From JBEDUK01 sp963781595 (GTDB taxonomy: Bacteria > Actinomycetota > UBA4738), in NCBI GenBank assembly GCA_963781595.1, contig CAWAGG010000006.1:1612001-1676000 (forward strand): a DNA stretch of 64,000 bases, written 5' to 3'. Each line of letters starts with the position of its first letter. The first letter of the stretch is position 1. The notes below the pieces were generated by a model that worked only from the letters and a program-made list of their open reading frames with translations, did no database searches and was not told the origin of the DNA. The position numbers and the translations under genes are program-made. Positions 1 to 9,172 of this stretch are shown one piece after another.

Positions 1-1164
1 TGCGACGAACAGTTCGTCCTTCGGGAACGATTCCAGCAGCTCGACGGCTGCCTTGTAGTCGTGCGAGCCCTCGATCAGCTCCGCGGCCCGCAGGACCCGG
101 CGGAGCTTCCTACGCACCAGGGGCGTCTCGGAGTTCGGCTCCATGTACGCCTTGGAGGTGAAGAGCCCCAGGATCCGGCGCTCACCGACCACGTCGCGCC
201 CGGGCCCGGTCCGCCGAACGCCGATGTACTCCATCCGGGCGCGGCGGTGGATCTCCGAGACGCTGTTCGTCTTCGACACGACGAGCAGGCCCTCCTGGAA
301 CCGCCTGCGCAGCGCCGGGTCGATGGCGGACACGAGCACCGGGTCGACGTAGGACGATCGTTCGCTGTCGCGGAGGATCCCGAGGCCGGAGCCCGGAGCC
401 ACCCGCAGCGCCTGCCCCTCGGGCGTGTCGATCACCTCGTAGTCGCGGACGCCCAGGAAGACGAAGTTGTCGTCGAGGAGCCACCGGAGGAACGCGGTCG
501 TCTCCTCGACCTCGTCGCGGGGGAACGTTCGCCCACCGGCCTCCGCGATATCGACGGACTCGGCCGTCGCATCGCGCATCGGGTGGAAGTCGTCCACGAC
601 CCGGCGCACGTCACCCAGGACGCGTCGCACCTCGTGGTCCACCATCCGCAGCTCCTCCGGCGCGAGGTGCCGTTCGACCTCGAGGTGCATGACGGATTCC
701 CGGTCGCCCTCCTCGTTCGGGGAGAAGACCCGCGCGATGCGGCCGGTCGCGTCCCGCTCGATGCCCATGACCGGGTGCATCGAGAACTGGACCGTCAGGC
801 CCTTGGCCTGGAGCAGTTGCGAGACGGAGTCGAACAGGAACGGTGAGTCCTGGGTGTTCGTCTCCACGACGGAGCCGGCCGTCGCGTACCCGTCGGCGGC
901 GAGCGACGGGTTCAGGGTGCGCAGGGCGATGTCGTCGTTCCGTGCATCAGCCAGCTCGAACACGCCCATGAGGTGTCCGAACAGCTCCTCCGTGCCGAGG
1001 CTGGCGAGCGTCTCGTCGGAGAGCCGGTGCGTGTATTGGACCGCGAACGCGCACACGATCTTCGCGCGGTCGTGCGGGACGTGACGAGCGATGTGATCGA
1101 GGAGCGCGTTCAGCCGCGGACTGACGACCTCCTGCGTTGCTTCCGGATCGCTGGCCGCATCCAT
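1..1164 (-). CDS. NAD-specific glutamate dehydrogenase, large type (N-terminal part, runs off window)
   Basis: Oxidative deamination of glutamate to 2-oxoglutarate with NAD. The minus strand is open from an ATG at 1164 to base 1, giving 388 residues of a protein that in this family usually exceeds 1,500 residues, so only the N-terminal regulatory part is here. Recognisable pieces are the early segment DSPFLFDSVSQLLQAKG, the HPVMGIERD stretch, and the later RWLLDDNFVFLGVRDYEV and GLFTSKAYMEP motifs, all typical of the bacterial 180-kDa enzymes. The catalytic dehydrogenase domain lies beyond the window edge. No strong ribosome binding site is visible before the ATG. It starts 14 bases beyond the end of the AT-hook gene on the same strand, so the two may be co-transcribed. 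Family assignment is firm; the start is less so. Confidence 0.88.
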   Translation of the reverse strand, partial: MDAASDPEATQEVVSPRLNALLDHIARHVPHDRAKIVCAFAVQYTHRLSDETLASLGTEELFGHLMGVFELADARNDDIALRTLNPSLAADGYATAGSVVETNTQDSPFLFDSVSQLLQAKGLTVQFSMHPVMGIERDATGRIARVFSPNEEGDRESVMHLEVERHLAPEELRMVDHEVRRVLGDVRRVVDDFHPMRDATAESVDIAEAGGRTFPRDEVEETTAFLRWLLDDNFVFLGVRDYEVIDTPEGQALRVAPGSGLGILRDSERSSYVDPVLVSAIDPALRRRFQEGLLVVSKTNSVSEIHRRARMEYIGVRRTGPGRDVVGERRILGLFTSKAYMEPNSETPLVRRKLRRVLRAAELIEGSHDYKAAVELLESFPKDELFVA

Positions 1165-1177
1165 CGCATGGTGGAGA

Positions 1178-1513
1178 TTAGCTCGCCGCTCCCTCCGACG
1201 CCGCCGGGGTGACCTTTCGCGGCCGACCACGGCGACGACCGGTCGAGGTCTTCTTCGCCGCGGTGGTCTTCGTCGCACTGCTCGTTCGCCGCCTGACCGG
1301 GGGCGGTACAGCGGCCCCGCCGGCAACCGAGGCGCGACGACGGCCCCGTCGGGGCTTGCGGGAGTTCGCGACCAACTCGTTGAGATGCGTGTTGCAGAGG
1401 TCCTTGGCGAACTTCTGACCGTCCTTCGTGCCACCTCCGTGCACTTGAAGGTTGACGCTAGCGGTCGCGGGTGCGCCGCACACGTCGCACACGATCATGA
1501 CCTGTTCTGCCAT
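1178..1513 (-). CDS. Small basic protein with N-terminal CxxC zinc-like motif and C-terminal AT-hook
   Basis: A 111-residue protein of unknown function. The first 50 residues hold a CDVCG pair and a later C-N-T-H group, together a possible C2-C/H zinc site. The tail is Lys/Arg/Ala/Thr rich and contains RRGRPRK, a classic AT-hook that binds the minor groove, plus a second PRRGRRR patch. This suggests a nucleoid-associated or regulatory DNA-binding protein; that is inference. The start is supported by AAAGGACG eight bases upstream. It precedes the glutamate dehydrogenase gene by 13 bases on the same strand. Confidence 0.75.
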   Translation of the reverse strand: MAEQVMIVCDVCGAPATASVNLQVHGGGTKDGQKFAKDLCNTHLNELVANSRKPRRGRRRASVAGGAAVPPPVRRRTSSATKTTAAKKTSTGRRRGRPRKVTPAASEGAAS

Positions 1514-1538
1514 GGCTCGACGTCCTTTCTCTATGGTT

Positions 1539-1561
1539 CGCGCCGACCCCCCATCGGCGCG
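1539..1561. repeat. Inverted repeat in the leader of the AT-hook gene
   Basis: Perfect 8-bp arms CGCGCCGA and TCGGCGCG separated by seven bases. It lies 26 bases upstream of the small AT-hook gene and about 120 bases upstream of the divergent GH38 gene. It could be an operator or a leader hairpin; there is no T-run, so it is not a convincing terminator. Confidence 0.5.
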
Positions 1562-1683
1562 CGGGCGTCGTTGACATTACTACGGCTCGGCGTCGCCGCG
1601 CTGATGGAAGATGTTGCAACTCGCTGTGGAGACGCGGCCATACTCTGCGGTCCCAGCATCGGGAGAAGGGAAGGATATCGGGC

Positions 1684-3858
1684 ATGACGATCGGTGCCGA
1701 CGATCCCGGCGAACCGGTTCCCACGGCCGTCCTCGTGCCACACACGCATTGGGACCGCGAGTGGTACCAGCCGTTCGACGCGTTCCGCGAGCGACTCATC
1801 GAGATGATGGATCGCCTGGTCGACGTGCTCGACCGGGACGAACGCTTCGCGCATTTCCACCTCGACGGACAGGTCGCGATGATCGACGACTACCTCGACG
1901 TGCGACCCGAGCGCGAGCCGGATATCCGTCGTCTCTGCGCAACCGGCCGGCTGTCGGTGGGCCCGTGGTACACGCAGATGGACGAATTCCTCGTGTCCGG
2001 CGAGTCGCATATCAGGAACCTCGAGCGCGGTTCGGCGCGCGCCCGGGATCTGGCCGGCCGCGACGTGCCGGTGGACGGGCCACCGTTCGGGTACCTGCCC
2101 GATCAGTTCGGTCACGTGGGCCAGATGCCGCAGATCCTGCGCAACGGCGGCATCGAACACGCCGTGCTGTGGCGCGGGGTGCCGGCCGCGATCGATCGGA
2201 CCGCGTTCCGCTGGGCGGCGCCGGACGGTAGCGTGGTGCTCGCGGAGTACCTCGCGTTCGGCTACAGCATCGGGTGGGAGTTCGGCCATCAGCGCGACGC
2301 CGAAGGGATCGCCCGGGCGCTCACGGGTGCGTTCGACCTGGTGCGGCCGTTCGCCGCGCGTCCGGACCGGGTGCTGATCACCGTCGGGTCGGACCACGCG
2401 ATCCCGCAGGCCGAACTCGCCCCGTTGCTGGACGAGGCATCGGCGATCGCCGGGGTGCGCGCGGAGTTCGGTTCGATCGCCTCGTTCCTGGATGCCCCTG
2501 CGCCGGAGGGCCTTCCGACGTGGCGCGGCGAGCTGCGATCGGGGGCACGGGCACACCTCCTGCCGAACGTCTACTCGGCTCGCGCGCACCAGAAGGTCGA
2601 GCGCGCGCGGCTCGAGGCGTTCGTCGAACGGTACGCGGAGCCGCTCGCCGCGCTCGTGCCCGGCGTGACGTGGCCGCGCGAAGAGCTGGACCGGATCTGG
2701 CGGCTGCTCCTGTGGAACGGCGCGCACGACTCAGTCTGCGGGTGCTCGGTCGACCAGGTGGCGCGCGACGTCGACGCGCGGTACGCGGAGGCGCGCGGGC
2801 TGGCCGACCGGATCGTGAGCGACGCGATGGGGTCGCTCGCCGCTCAGGTCGCGGCGCCGCAGGGAGCCACGGTCCGGTTCAACCCGTCGCCGTTCGAACG
2901 GGACGACGTGCCCGGCGTCGGGTGGTACGCGGGCCCTTCGGCAGCAGCGCCGCCGGTCACGCCGGTGCGCCTCTCGGCCGACGGCGACCGGATCGTCGGG
3001 GAGGGGTTCGAGCTCAGGCTCGTCGACGAGGGCGACGTCGGGGACCTGTACACGTGGTGTCCGTCTCCTGGCGCACCGCCCAGCGGCCCGTCGGAGCTCA
3101 CGATCGGCGGCGACGGATCGGCCAGGGTGACGTTCCCGGGGCTGTCGATCGAGCTGCGTGCGACGAGTCGCGACGGCGAGCCCTTCGTCCGGCTCTCCGG
3201 CGTCATCACGAACGAGCGCGAGGATCACCGGCTCCGCCTGCACGCCGCCCTTCCCGAGCGTGCCCCGGGTTCGACCGCCGTGTCGCTGTTCGAACTGGTC
3301 GACCGTCCGCTCGTCGGCGAGGCGAACCCCGACCTGGAGGCGCCGTCGCCGACCTGGCCGGCACGCGGCGCGGTCCTGGCTGGCGGGCTGGCCGTGCTCG
3401 CGCTCGGCGTGTTCGAGTACGAGGTCGTCGACGGCGAGGAACTGGCCGTGACGCTCATCCGGTGCGTCGGGTCGATCAGCCACGCGCCGCTGGCGACCCG
3501 GCCGTCGCACGCCGGCCCCGACATCGGGACGCCGGACGCGCAGATGATCGGCGAGACCGCGTTCGAGCTCGCGATCGTCCCGGACGCCCGGCGTGACGAC
3601 CTGCTCGAGGCGTGGGAGCGGTTCGCGCTGCCGCTGATGGAGGCCTCGATCCCGGCCGGCGGCGGCACTGGGGCGCTCGGGTCATCGGGGACGTTGCTCG
3701 AGGTCAGCGGCGCGGAACTCTCGTCGATCCGGCGCGTCGCCGATGGAGATGTGGAGGTCCGGGTGTGGAACCCGACGCTGGAACCGCGTGAGGCGAAGAT
3801 CGCGGGCCATCGGGTCTCGCTGGGGCCGGCGCGGATCGCAACGACGATAGTAAGGTAG
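1684..3858 (+). CDS. Glycoside hydrolase family 38 alpha-mannosidase
   Basis: A 724-residue retaining alpha-mannosidase-type enzyme. The N-terminus carries the family hallmark HTHWDREW (H20, H22 and D24, of which His and Asp are zinc ligands), followed by YTQMDEF around D100 and YLPDQFGH with the presumed nucleophile D140. The AHDSVCG motif of the middle domain is also present, and the C-terminal beta domains fill the rest. No signal peptide is visible, so it should act in the cytoplasm on imported oligosaccharides or mannosyl derivatives. A purine-rich AAGGGAAGGA precedes the ATG. It converges with the dehydrogenase gene at 3904 and flanks the sugar transport locus. The precise substrate (mannosyl-glycerate, N-glycan fragments or other) cannot be read from sequence. 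Confidence 0.9.
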   Translation: MTIGADDPGEPVPTAVLVPHTHWDREWYQPFDAFRERLIEMMDRLVDVLDRDERFAHFHLDGQVAMIDDYLDVRPEREPDIRRLCATGRLSVGPWYTQMDEFLVSGESHIRNLERGSARARDLAGRDVPVDGPPFGYLPDQFGHVGQMPQILRNGGIEHAVLWRGVPAAIDRTAFRWAAPDGSVVLAEYLAFGYSIGWEFGHQRDAEGIARALTGAFDLVRPFAARPDRVLITVGSDHAIPQAELAPLLDEASAIAGVRAEFGSIASFLDAPAPEGLPTWRGELRSGARAHLLPNVYSARAHQKVERARLEAFVERYAEPLAALVPGVTWPREELDRIWRLLLWNGAHDSVCGCSVDQVARDVDARYAEARGLADRIVSDAMGSLAAQVAAPQGATVRFNPSPFERDDVPGVGWYAGPSAAAPPVTPVRLSADGDRIVGEGFELRLVDEGDVGDLYTWCPSPGAPPSGPSELTIGGDGSARVTFPGLSIELRATSRDGEPFVRLSGVITNEREDHRLRLHAALPERAPGSTAVSLFELVDRPLVGEANPDLEAPSPTWPARGAVLAGGLAVLALGVFEYEVVDGEELAVTLIRCVGSISHAPLATRPSHAGPDIGTPDAQMIGETAFELAIVPDARRDDLLEAWERFALPLMEASIPAGGGTGALGSSGTLLEVSGAELSSIRRVADGDVEVRVWNPTLEPREAKIAGHRVSLGPARIATTIVR

Positions 3859-3903
3859 GCTGACGACCTAAGGGCGGACGACCGGACGGTCCGCGCGGAG
3901 CGA

Positions 3904-4788
3904 TCACACACCGGCCAGCGCGCGGATAACCTTCCCCATCGCGGAGAAGTCCTCGCGGCCGTAGCCCTCGCTCTGCGCCACCGTCAGCACCTGCCGGGTC
4001 AGCGCGGTGGTCAGGAGCGGCACCTCGGCCTCCGCCGCGTACCCGAGCGCCAGGTCCAGGTCCTTCGCCATCAGGTCGGTCATGAACCCCGGCCGCCAGC
4101 CGTTCGACGCCGGACCGTCGGGGAGCACGCCGTCGAACGGGATCCGGGTTCGAACCGCGGTGCAGTCGCCGGTGGACGCGACCAGCACCTCGTGGAGCTT
4201 CCGGAGGTCGACACCGGCCTTCGCTGCCATCGCGGTCGCTTCGGACGTCGCGAGCATCTGAGCCGCGTAGATCAGGTTGTTGCAGAGCTTGACGATCTGG
4301 CCCATGCCGGGCCCGCCCACGTGGACGATTAGCTTCGAGAACGCCTCCAGCGCAGGCCGCGCGACGCCCAACGTGTCCTCGGACCCGCCGACCATCAGCG
4401 TGAGGGTGCCCCGCTCCGCGCCGACCGTCCCGCCCGAGACGGGCGCCTCGAGGTACCCGGCGCCCGTAGCCTCGACGCGTCCGTGCTGGGCGCGCTCGAC
4501 CCCGGGATCGATCGTCGAACAGTCCACGACCACCTTCCCGGCGCGGAGCATGGGGAGCATCGCCGTGACGACGCCGACGACATCGGGCGAATCGGGGACG
4601 CACAGGACGGTGACGTCGCTGGCCGCCGCCACCCGGGCCGGGTCGACCCCGGCGATCGCCCCCATCCCCACCGCGGTGCCGACCGGACCGTCGCTCCGTG
4701 ACGCCACGGTCACCGTGTGGCCCTTCTCCAAGAGGTTCCGCGTCATGGGCAAGCCCATGGCGCCGAGTCCCACGAAACCGACCTTCAT
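3904..4788 (-). CDS. NAD(P)-dependent 3-hydroxyisobutyrate / tartronate-semialdehyde reductase family dehydrogenase
   Basis: A 294-residue beta-hydroxyacid dehydrogenase. The N-terminus reads MKVGFVGLGAMG, the GxGxxG Rossmann signature, and EAPVSGG (substrate-binding) and the region around KLCNNL with the catalytic lysine are present. The family reduces or oxidises short 2- or 3-hydroxyacids such as tartronate semialdehyde. The ATG at 4788 was chosen because the preceding 41 codons are outside the family and GGAGGG lies seven bases upstream of it. It is the last gene of the minus-strand run from ROK regulator to kinase, so it may process a product of sugar breakdown. Exact substrate unknown. 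Confidence 0.88.
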   Translation of the reverse strand: MKVGFVGLGAMGLPMTRNLLEKGHTVTVASRSDGPVGTAVGMGAIAGVDPARVAAASDVTVLCVPDSPDVVGVVTAMLPMLRAGKVVVDCSTIDPGVERAQHGRVEATGAGYLEAPVSGGTVGAERGTLTLMVGGSEDTLGVARPALEAFSKLIVHVGGPGMGQIVKLCNNLIYAAQMLATSEATAMAAKAGVDLRKLHEVLVASTGDCTAVRTRIPFDGVLPDGPASNGWRPGFMTDLMAKDLDLALGYAAEAEVPLLTTALTRQVLTVAQSEGYGREDFSAMGKVIRALAGV

Positions 4789-4849
4789 CGAACGTCCCTC
4801 CATCCCTCGTTTCCCCATCGGCACTGCGGTGCGCCGAACGACCCTTGCG

Positions 4850-5875
4850 TCAGCGAACAGCGGCCAGCGCCGCAGCCACCGTCCCCCCGAGGCGACCGCG
4901 GACCTCCGCATCCGGCTCGATGCCGGCGAGCTCCATCGCCGTCAGCACCGCGCCGACGACCGGGGGAGCGTTCGGCTTCAGCAGCGTGGCGTGGTGGCTC
5001 TCGCGCCGGACCGCGACCTCGATCGCGTCCTCGAGCGTCCGATTCGCCCCCTGGAACAGGCCGCCCGCCAGGACCACCTCGAACGGCTCGTCGCGCATCT
5101 CCAGCCGGCGTGCGACCAGCGCCGCCGACCCGCCGAGGGACGCCCCCGCCCGCGCCAGGATGTCCGTCGCGGCCGCGTCCCCACGCTCGGCCTCGCTGAT
5201 CACGAGGGGCGCGAGCTGGGGATCGCCGGCCTCGAGGGCCGGCCCCGCGTCGCCGGGTCCAGGCAGCCCGGCTGCCTGCCGGCTCGCTCGCTCGATGAGG
5301 GCGGCGGCGTCATCAGCGCCGGCGGCTTCGCAGAGGGCCGCGGTCAGCGACGTCTCCGGCCCTCGGCCCGTGTAGGCGTCCGCGACCGCGCGCAGGGCCT
5401 CCCGGGCGACGTCGGCCGCGCTGCCCCAATCACCGAACTCCGGCCCGAGGCCAAGGGTTCGCCACGTCTCGCCCCGTCGGTTGCGGCCCGCGGCCACGGT
5501 CCCGGTGCCGGCCACGACGACGACGCCCCAGGGCCGGCTCGTCCCGGCCCGGAGCGCGATGAAGGCGTCGTTCAGGAGCATGCGGTCGCCGCCCAGCCCC
5601 ATCGGCGAGATCACCGAGGCGAGCCGCGCCTCGTCGGATGGCCAGTCCAGCCCGGCCAGCCCGAAGACGGCAGCCGTCAGATCGGATCGCTCCGCGCCGG
5701 CCTGTCCGAGCGCCGCGTCCACGGTCGTGGCGATCGTCGTCCCGGCGTCGGGCAGGCCGACCATCTCCCAGTTCGACGGGCCGTTCGTCGCGAGCCCGAC
5801 GACGGATCCGGATCCATCCGCCACCACGGCGCGGGTCGTCGTGCCGCCGCCGTCGAGTCCGAGGAACAACGGCAT
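4850..5875 (-). CDS. BadF/BadG/BcrA/BcrD-type ATPase, probable N-acetylglucosamine (amino-sugar) kinase
   Basis: A 341-residue protein of the ASKHA fold. DGGGTTTRAV near residue 8 is the phosphate-1 loop, VAGTGTVAAG near residue 120 the phosphate-2 loop and LAGGLFQG near 272 the adenosine loop. Members of this branch phosphorylate N-acetylglucosamine and related sugars. It lies 16 bases after the second permease gene, in the same direction as the transporter, and the locus also has a SIS deaminase-like gene, which fits an amino-sugar phosphate pathway. The specific sugar is inferred from context only. Confidence 0.85.
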   Translation of the reverse strand: MPLFLGLDGGGTTTRAVVADGSGSVVGLATNGPSNWEMVGLPDAGTTIATTVDAALGQAGAERSDLTAAVFGLAGLDWPSDEARLASVISPMGLGGDRMLLNDAFIALRAGTSRPWGVVVVAGTGTVAAGRNRRGETWRTLGLGPEFGDWGSAADVAREALRAVADAYTGRGPETSLTAALCEAAGADDAAALIERASRQAAGLPGPGDAGPALEAGDPQLAPLVISEAERGDAAATDILARAGASLGGSAALVARRLEMRDEPFEVVLAGGLFQGANRTLEDAIEVAVRRESHHATLLKPNAPPVVGAVLTAMELAGIEPDAEVRGRLGGTVAAALAAVR

Positions 5876-5891
5876 CGCGAGGGCCGCCCCT

Positions 5892-6815
5892 TCAGCCCTT
5901 CACGCCGGTCAGCGTGACGCCCTCGATGAACACCCGCTGGGCGAGGAAGAAGATGACGATCACCGGCAGCATGAACAGCACCGAGCCGGCCATGAGGACG
6001 TTCCACACCACCCCGTAGTGGACGAACACGCTGCTCTGCAGCTTCGTCAGCCCGACGGCGAGCGTGATCGACCGGTCCGAGTTGCCCGCGTACAGCAGTG
6101 GGTAGAAGAAGTCGTTCCACGCGAACAGGAACTGGAAGAGCGCGACCGCCGCGATCGCCGGCTTCGCGAGCGGGACGATCACCCTGGTGAGGATCCGGAA
6201 CTCGCCTGCGCCGTCGACGCGCGCGGCGTCGGACAGTTCCTGCGGGATCGTCATGAAGAACTGGCGAAGGAGGAAGATCGAGAACGCGTCGCCGAAGAAC
6301 GCGGGGACGATCAGCGGCTTGAGCGACCCGATCCAGTGGAGCCGCACGAAGATGATGTACAGCGGGACGCTCGTCACCTGCGCGGGGAGCATCAGCGTCG
6401 CCAGGACCAGGATGAACACGACCTGCCGGCCCCTCCACTGCAAACGGGCGAGCGCGTAAGCCACGGGGATCGACGAGAGCACCACCCCGATCGACGAGAG
6501 GGTCGCGTACACGACCGTGTTGAACCCGTACCGGAGCATCGGGATCAGGTCGAACACGGCCCGGTAGTTGCTCCACTGGAACGGCTGCGGCCAGAGCTTC
6601 GTCGACAGCGCCTGCTGGCGCGTCATCAGCGACGTCAGCACGATGAAGACGAACGGCAGCACGAACACCGCCGCGAGCGCGATCGCGAACGCGTGGTTCG
6701 CGACGGCGAGCAGGAAGCGCTTCCGGCGGACCGGCGCCGGAGCCCGTCGCGCGACCCGCCCGGACCGCGCGGGACGCGAACCGGCTCCGGCTTCGGGGGC
6801 GGCGACGGTCGCTAT
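5892..6815 (-). CDS. Sugar ABC transporter permease, MalG/UgpE type
   Basis: About 307 residues with six predicted membrane segments and the EAA loop (ELSDAARVDGAGEFRIL) that contacts the ATPase. It is the second permease of a carbohydrate importer. Start problem: between the stop of the preceding permease gene and the first membrane helix there is no ATG, GTG or TTG in frame. The best candidate is an ATA at 6815, overlapping the TAG of the preceding gene, with a run of seven G five bases upstream acting as ribosome binding site. A CTG further in, or a consensus error, is also possible. Gene order is lipoprotein, permease, permease, kinase. Confidence 0.85.
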   Translation of the reverse strand: MATVAAPEAGAGSRPARSGRVARRAPAPVRRKRFLLAVANHAFAIALAAVFVLPFVFIVLTSLMTRQQALSTKLWPQPFQWSNYRAVFDLIPMLRYGFNTVVYATLSSIGVVLSSIPVAYALARLQWRGRQVVFILVLATLMLPAQVTSVPLYIIFVRLHWIGSLKPLIVPAFFGDAFSIFLLRQFFMTIPQELSDAARVDGAGEFRILTRVIVPLAKPAIAAVALFQFLFAWNDFFYPLLYAGNSDRSITLAVGLTKLQSSVFVHYGVVWNVLMAGSVLFMLPVIVIFFLAQRVFIEGVTLTGVKG

Positions 6816-7825
6816 CGGAACCCCCCCTGGTAGAAGACCCAGCGGTTCGAGGTCCTGATCAGCACGAGCGTGCAGGCCATGATGATCACGAACAGGATCC
6901 AGGACATCGCGGCGGCATAGCCCAGGTGGAAGTACTGGAAGCCCTGCTGGTACAGCCAGATCCCGTAGAAGAGCAGCGAGCCCTGCGGGTCGCCGAGCGT
7001 GTTCTGATCGCCGCCGGAGGCCACGTACCCCTCCGTGAAGTACTGGAACCCGTAGATCACGCCGATCACGACCGAGAAGAAGATCACGGGCGAGATCATC
7101 GGCAGCGTGATGTGCCGGAACCGCTGCCACGCGCCGGCCCCCTCGATGTCCGCCGCCTCGTACAGCTCGCGCGGGACATCGAGGAGCGACGCCAGGAAGA
7201 TGATCATCGTGGTGCCGACCCCCCAGAGGCCGAGCAGCAGCAGGGCCGGCTTCGACCAGGCAGGATCCTGGAACCAGAGCGGCTCGGGGATGTGGAGGAA
7301 CGCCAGGACCCGGTTCACGGGACCGCCGGGGTTCAGGATGAACACGAACCCCAACGTCGCCGCCACGGCCGGGACCATGGTCGGGAGGAAGAACGTCGTC
7401 CGGTAGAACCCGGACCCGCGCTTCACCCTGGTCAGGACGATCGCGCAGCCGATCGCGAATGCGACCGACGTCGCGGTGCCGAACACCACGATCCAGATCG
7501 TGTTGCGCAGCGACAGCCAGAAGTTCGGGTCGTGGAGCATGAACCGGTAGTTGTCCAGCCCGACCCAGACCGGCTGATCGAGCAGGCTGTAGTGCGTGAA
7601 CGAGTAGTAGAGGCTCGCGATCGTCGGGTAGAGCGTGAACGCGAAGAACCCGACGATCCACGGCGACAGGAACAGCAGCACCGTGCCGCGCTTGCGCCAC
7701 CGGGCTCGCCGGCGCCGCGCGGCGCGGTCCGCCGCGCTGACCGAGATGCGGGTGGGCGTCGCCGTGGCGATGACGTCGCTCCCCTCAGCCGAGCTGCGAC
7801 TGCTCGTCGATCTGATCGGCGACAC
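6812..7825 (-). CDS. Sugar ABC transporter permease, MalF/UgpA type
   Basis: A 337-residue inner-membrane permease. A basic N-terminal segment (RRRRARWRKRG) is followed by six helices starting with LLFLSPWIVGFFAFTLYP. The EAA loop reads ELYEAADIEGAGAWQRF. The only usable start overlaps the end of the binding-protein gene by 41 bases, which suggests translational coupling. It forms the heteromeric channel with the 5892-6815 permease; the ATPase is probably encoded at 14252. Confidence 0.9.
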   Translation of the reverse strand: MSPIRSTSSRSSAEGSDVIATATPTRISVSAADRAARRRRARWRKRGTVLLFLSPWIVGFFAFTLYPTIASLYYSFTHYSLLDQPVWVGLDNYRFMLHDPNFWLSLRNTIWIVVFGTATSVAFAIGCAIVLTRVKRGSGFYRTTFFLPTMVPAVAATLGFVFILNPGGPVNRVLAFLHIPEPLWFQDPAWSKPALLLLGLWGVGTTMIIFLASLLDVPRELYEAADIEGAGAWQRFRHITLPMISPVIFFSVVIGVIYGFQYFTEGYVASGGDQNTLGDPQGSLLFYGIWLYQQGFQYFHLGYAAAMSWILFVIIMACTLVLIRTSNRWVFYQGGFR

Positions 7826-9131
7826 CTTGCAGGCCCTGTTGCAGGTCCCCGCCGTGGCCGGCCATGTACTTCTGCAGGTACGTGGCCAGGGTGTCGGCGT
7901 CGTAGGTGCCGACGGGCGTGATCTGCTTGTAGCCCGAGTTCGGGTTCGCGAAGATGTCCAGGAACGTCTTGAAGTTCGGGTCCGACGCGAGGTCGGCGTC
8001 CTTCAGCGATTCGAACGTCGTGGGCACGTTCCCGATCGACTTGGCGAGCTGCACCTCGGCCGCCGTGTCCAATGCGAGGTACTTCACGACCAGCCACGCG
8101 TCGCCGGTGTCCTCCGTGCCCTTCGGGATCCCGATGATCGTCCCGCCGATCGTCCCGCCGCCGTACGCGGCCGCGTTGTCGTCGGCCACCGGGAAGGGCG
8201 CGGTCCCGTAGTCGATCGAGGCGCCGTCGTCCTTCACGAACGTGTTCCGCCATTCGCCGTCGATCGTCATCGCGACCTTGCCGTTCTCCCACGCGTTCGA
8301 CGGCGAGAACTCCGAATTCGCGCCGCCGACGCTCTGGTACCACTTCGTGAGCTTGTCGTAGCCGATCGCGTCGACGAGGCCCTTCTGCCACGTGAACATC
8401 TGCTGCCACTTCGGATCGGTGCCGAGCGCGGACTTCCCCGAGCTGTCGTACCACTGCGCACCGCTATAGGGCCCGGACGAGATGGCCGGGTTCTCCCACG
8501 CTGCCGGGAGCGGCATGAAGCCGAGGACCTTGATCGAGCCGTCCGGGTTGTACGTGGTGAGCTTCACCGCGTCCGCTTGGAGCTCGGAGAAGGTCTTCGG
8601 GGGATCGGTGACGCCGGCCGCGGCGAACAGGTCCTTGTTGTAGTACAGGCCGTAGGCGTCGGAGAGCATCGGGAGCGAACACTGCACGCCGTTGTAGCTC
8701 GTGTATCGGAGCGCCGCCGGCGGCGACGTCTCCGACAGGTCCGTGCCGTCAGCCTGGATCAGGGGGTTCAGGTCGATCCACGCGCCGGTGCTGCAGTACT
8801 TGGCGCTGTCGTCGGGTCCGGGCTCAAGCGCCACGTCCGGCGCCGTGCCGCTGTTGATCGCGCGCTGGATGTCGGTCGGGTCCTTCCCGCCGACGCTCTC
8901 GACGGTGATCCACGGGTACTTCTCGTGGACCTGCGCGAGCACCGCCTCGAACTTCGGCAGCTCCGGCTTCACGAACGCGCTCCAGACCGTGATCGTCACC
9001 GGCGCGTGTGAGGCGCTCGGGTTCGAGTTGACGGCGGTGGTGGGCGTGGTGCTGCTCGTACCGGCGGTGCAGGCGCCGGCCAGTACGATCGAAGCGATGG
9101 CGCCGGCGAGCATCCCGCGTCGTCGTGTCAC
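7785..9131 (-). CDS. Extracellular sugar-binding lipoprotein (ABC transporter, family 1 solute-binding protein)
   Basis: A periplasm-side or surface lipoprotein of 448 residues that captures the sugar for the adjacent permeases. The N-terminus is RRR followed by a hydrophobic stretch and LAGAC, a lipobox with the lipidated Cys, then a Ser/Thr-rich linker. The mature part contains VTITVWSAF and YYNKDLFAAAG, typical of sugar-binding proteins. I chose GTG at 9131, with GGGAGGAA seven bases upstream and a better signal peptide. The alternative ATG at 9176 overlaps the ROK stop codon as ATGA and adds 15 residues. Substrate not identifiable from sequence. Confidence 0.9.
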   Translation of the reverse strand: MTRRRGMLAGAIASIVLAGACTAGTSSTTPTTAVNSNPSASHAPVTITVWSAFVKPELPKFEAVLAQVHEKYPWITVESVGGKDPTDIQRAINSGTAPDVALEPGPDDSAKYCSTGAWIDLNPLIQADGTDLSETSPPAALRYTSYNGVQCSLPMLSDAYGLYYNKDLFAAAGVTDPPKTFSELQADAVKLTTYNPDGSIKVLGFMPLPAAWENPAISSGPYSGAQWYDSSGKSALGTDPKWQQMFTWQKGLVDAIGYDKLTKWYQSVGGANSEFSPSNAWENGKVAMTIDGEWRNTFVKDDGASIDYGTAPFPVADDNAAAYGGGTIGGTIIGIPKGTEDTGDAWLVVKYLALDTAAEVQLAKSIGNVPTTFESLKDADLASDPNFKTFLDIFANPNSGYKQITPVGTYDADTLATYLQKYMAGHGGDLQQGLQGVADQIDEQSQLG

Positions 9132-9172
9132 GTCGTTCCTCCCATCTCCCGCACCGGCGGATCGGTCGTGGT

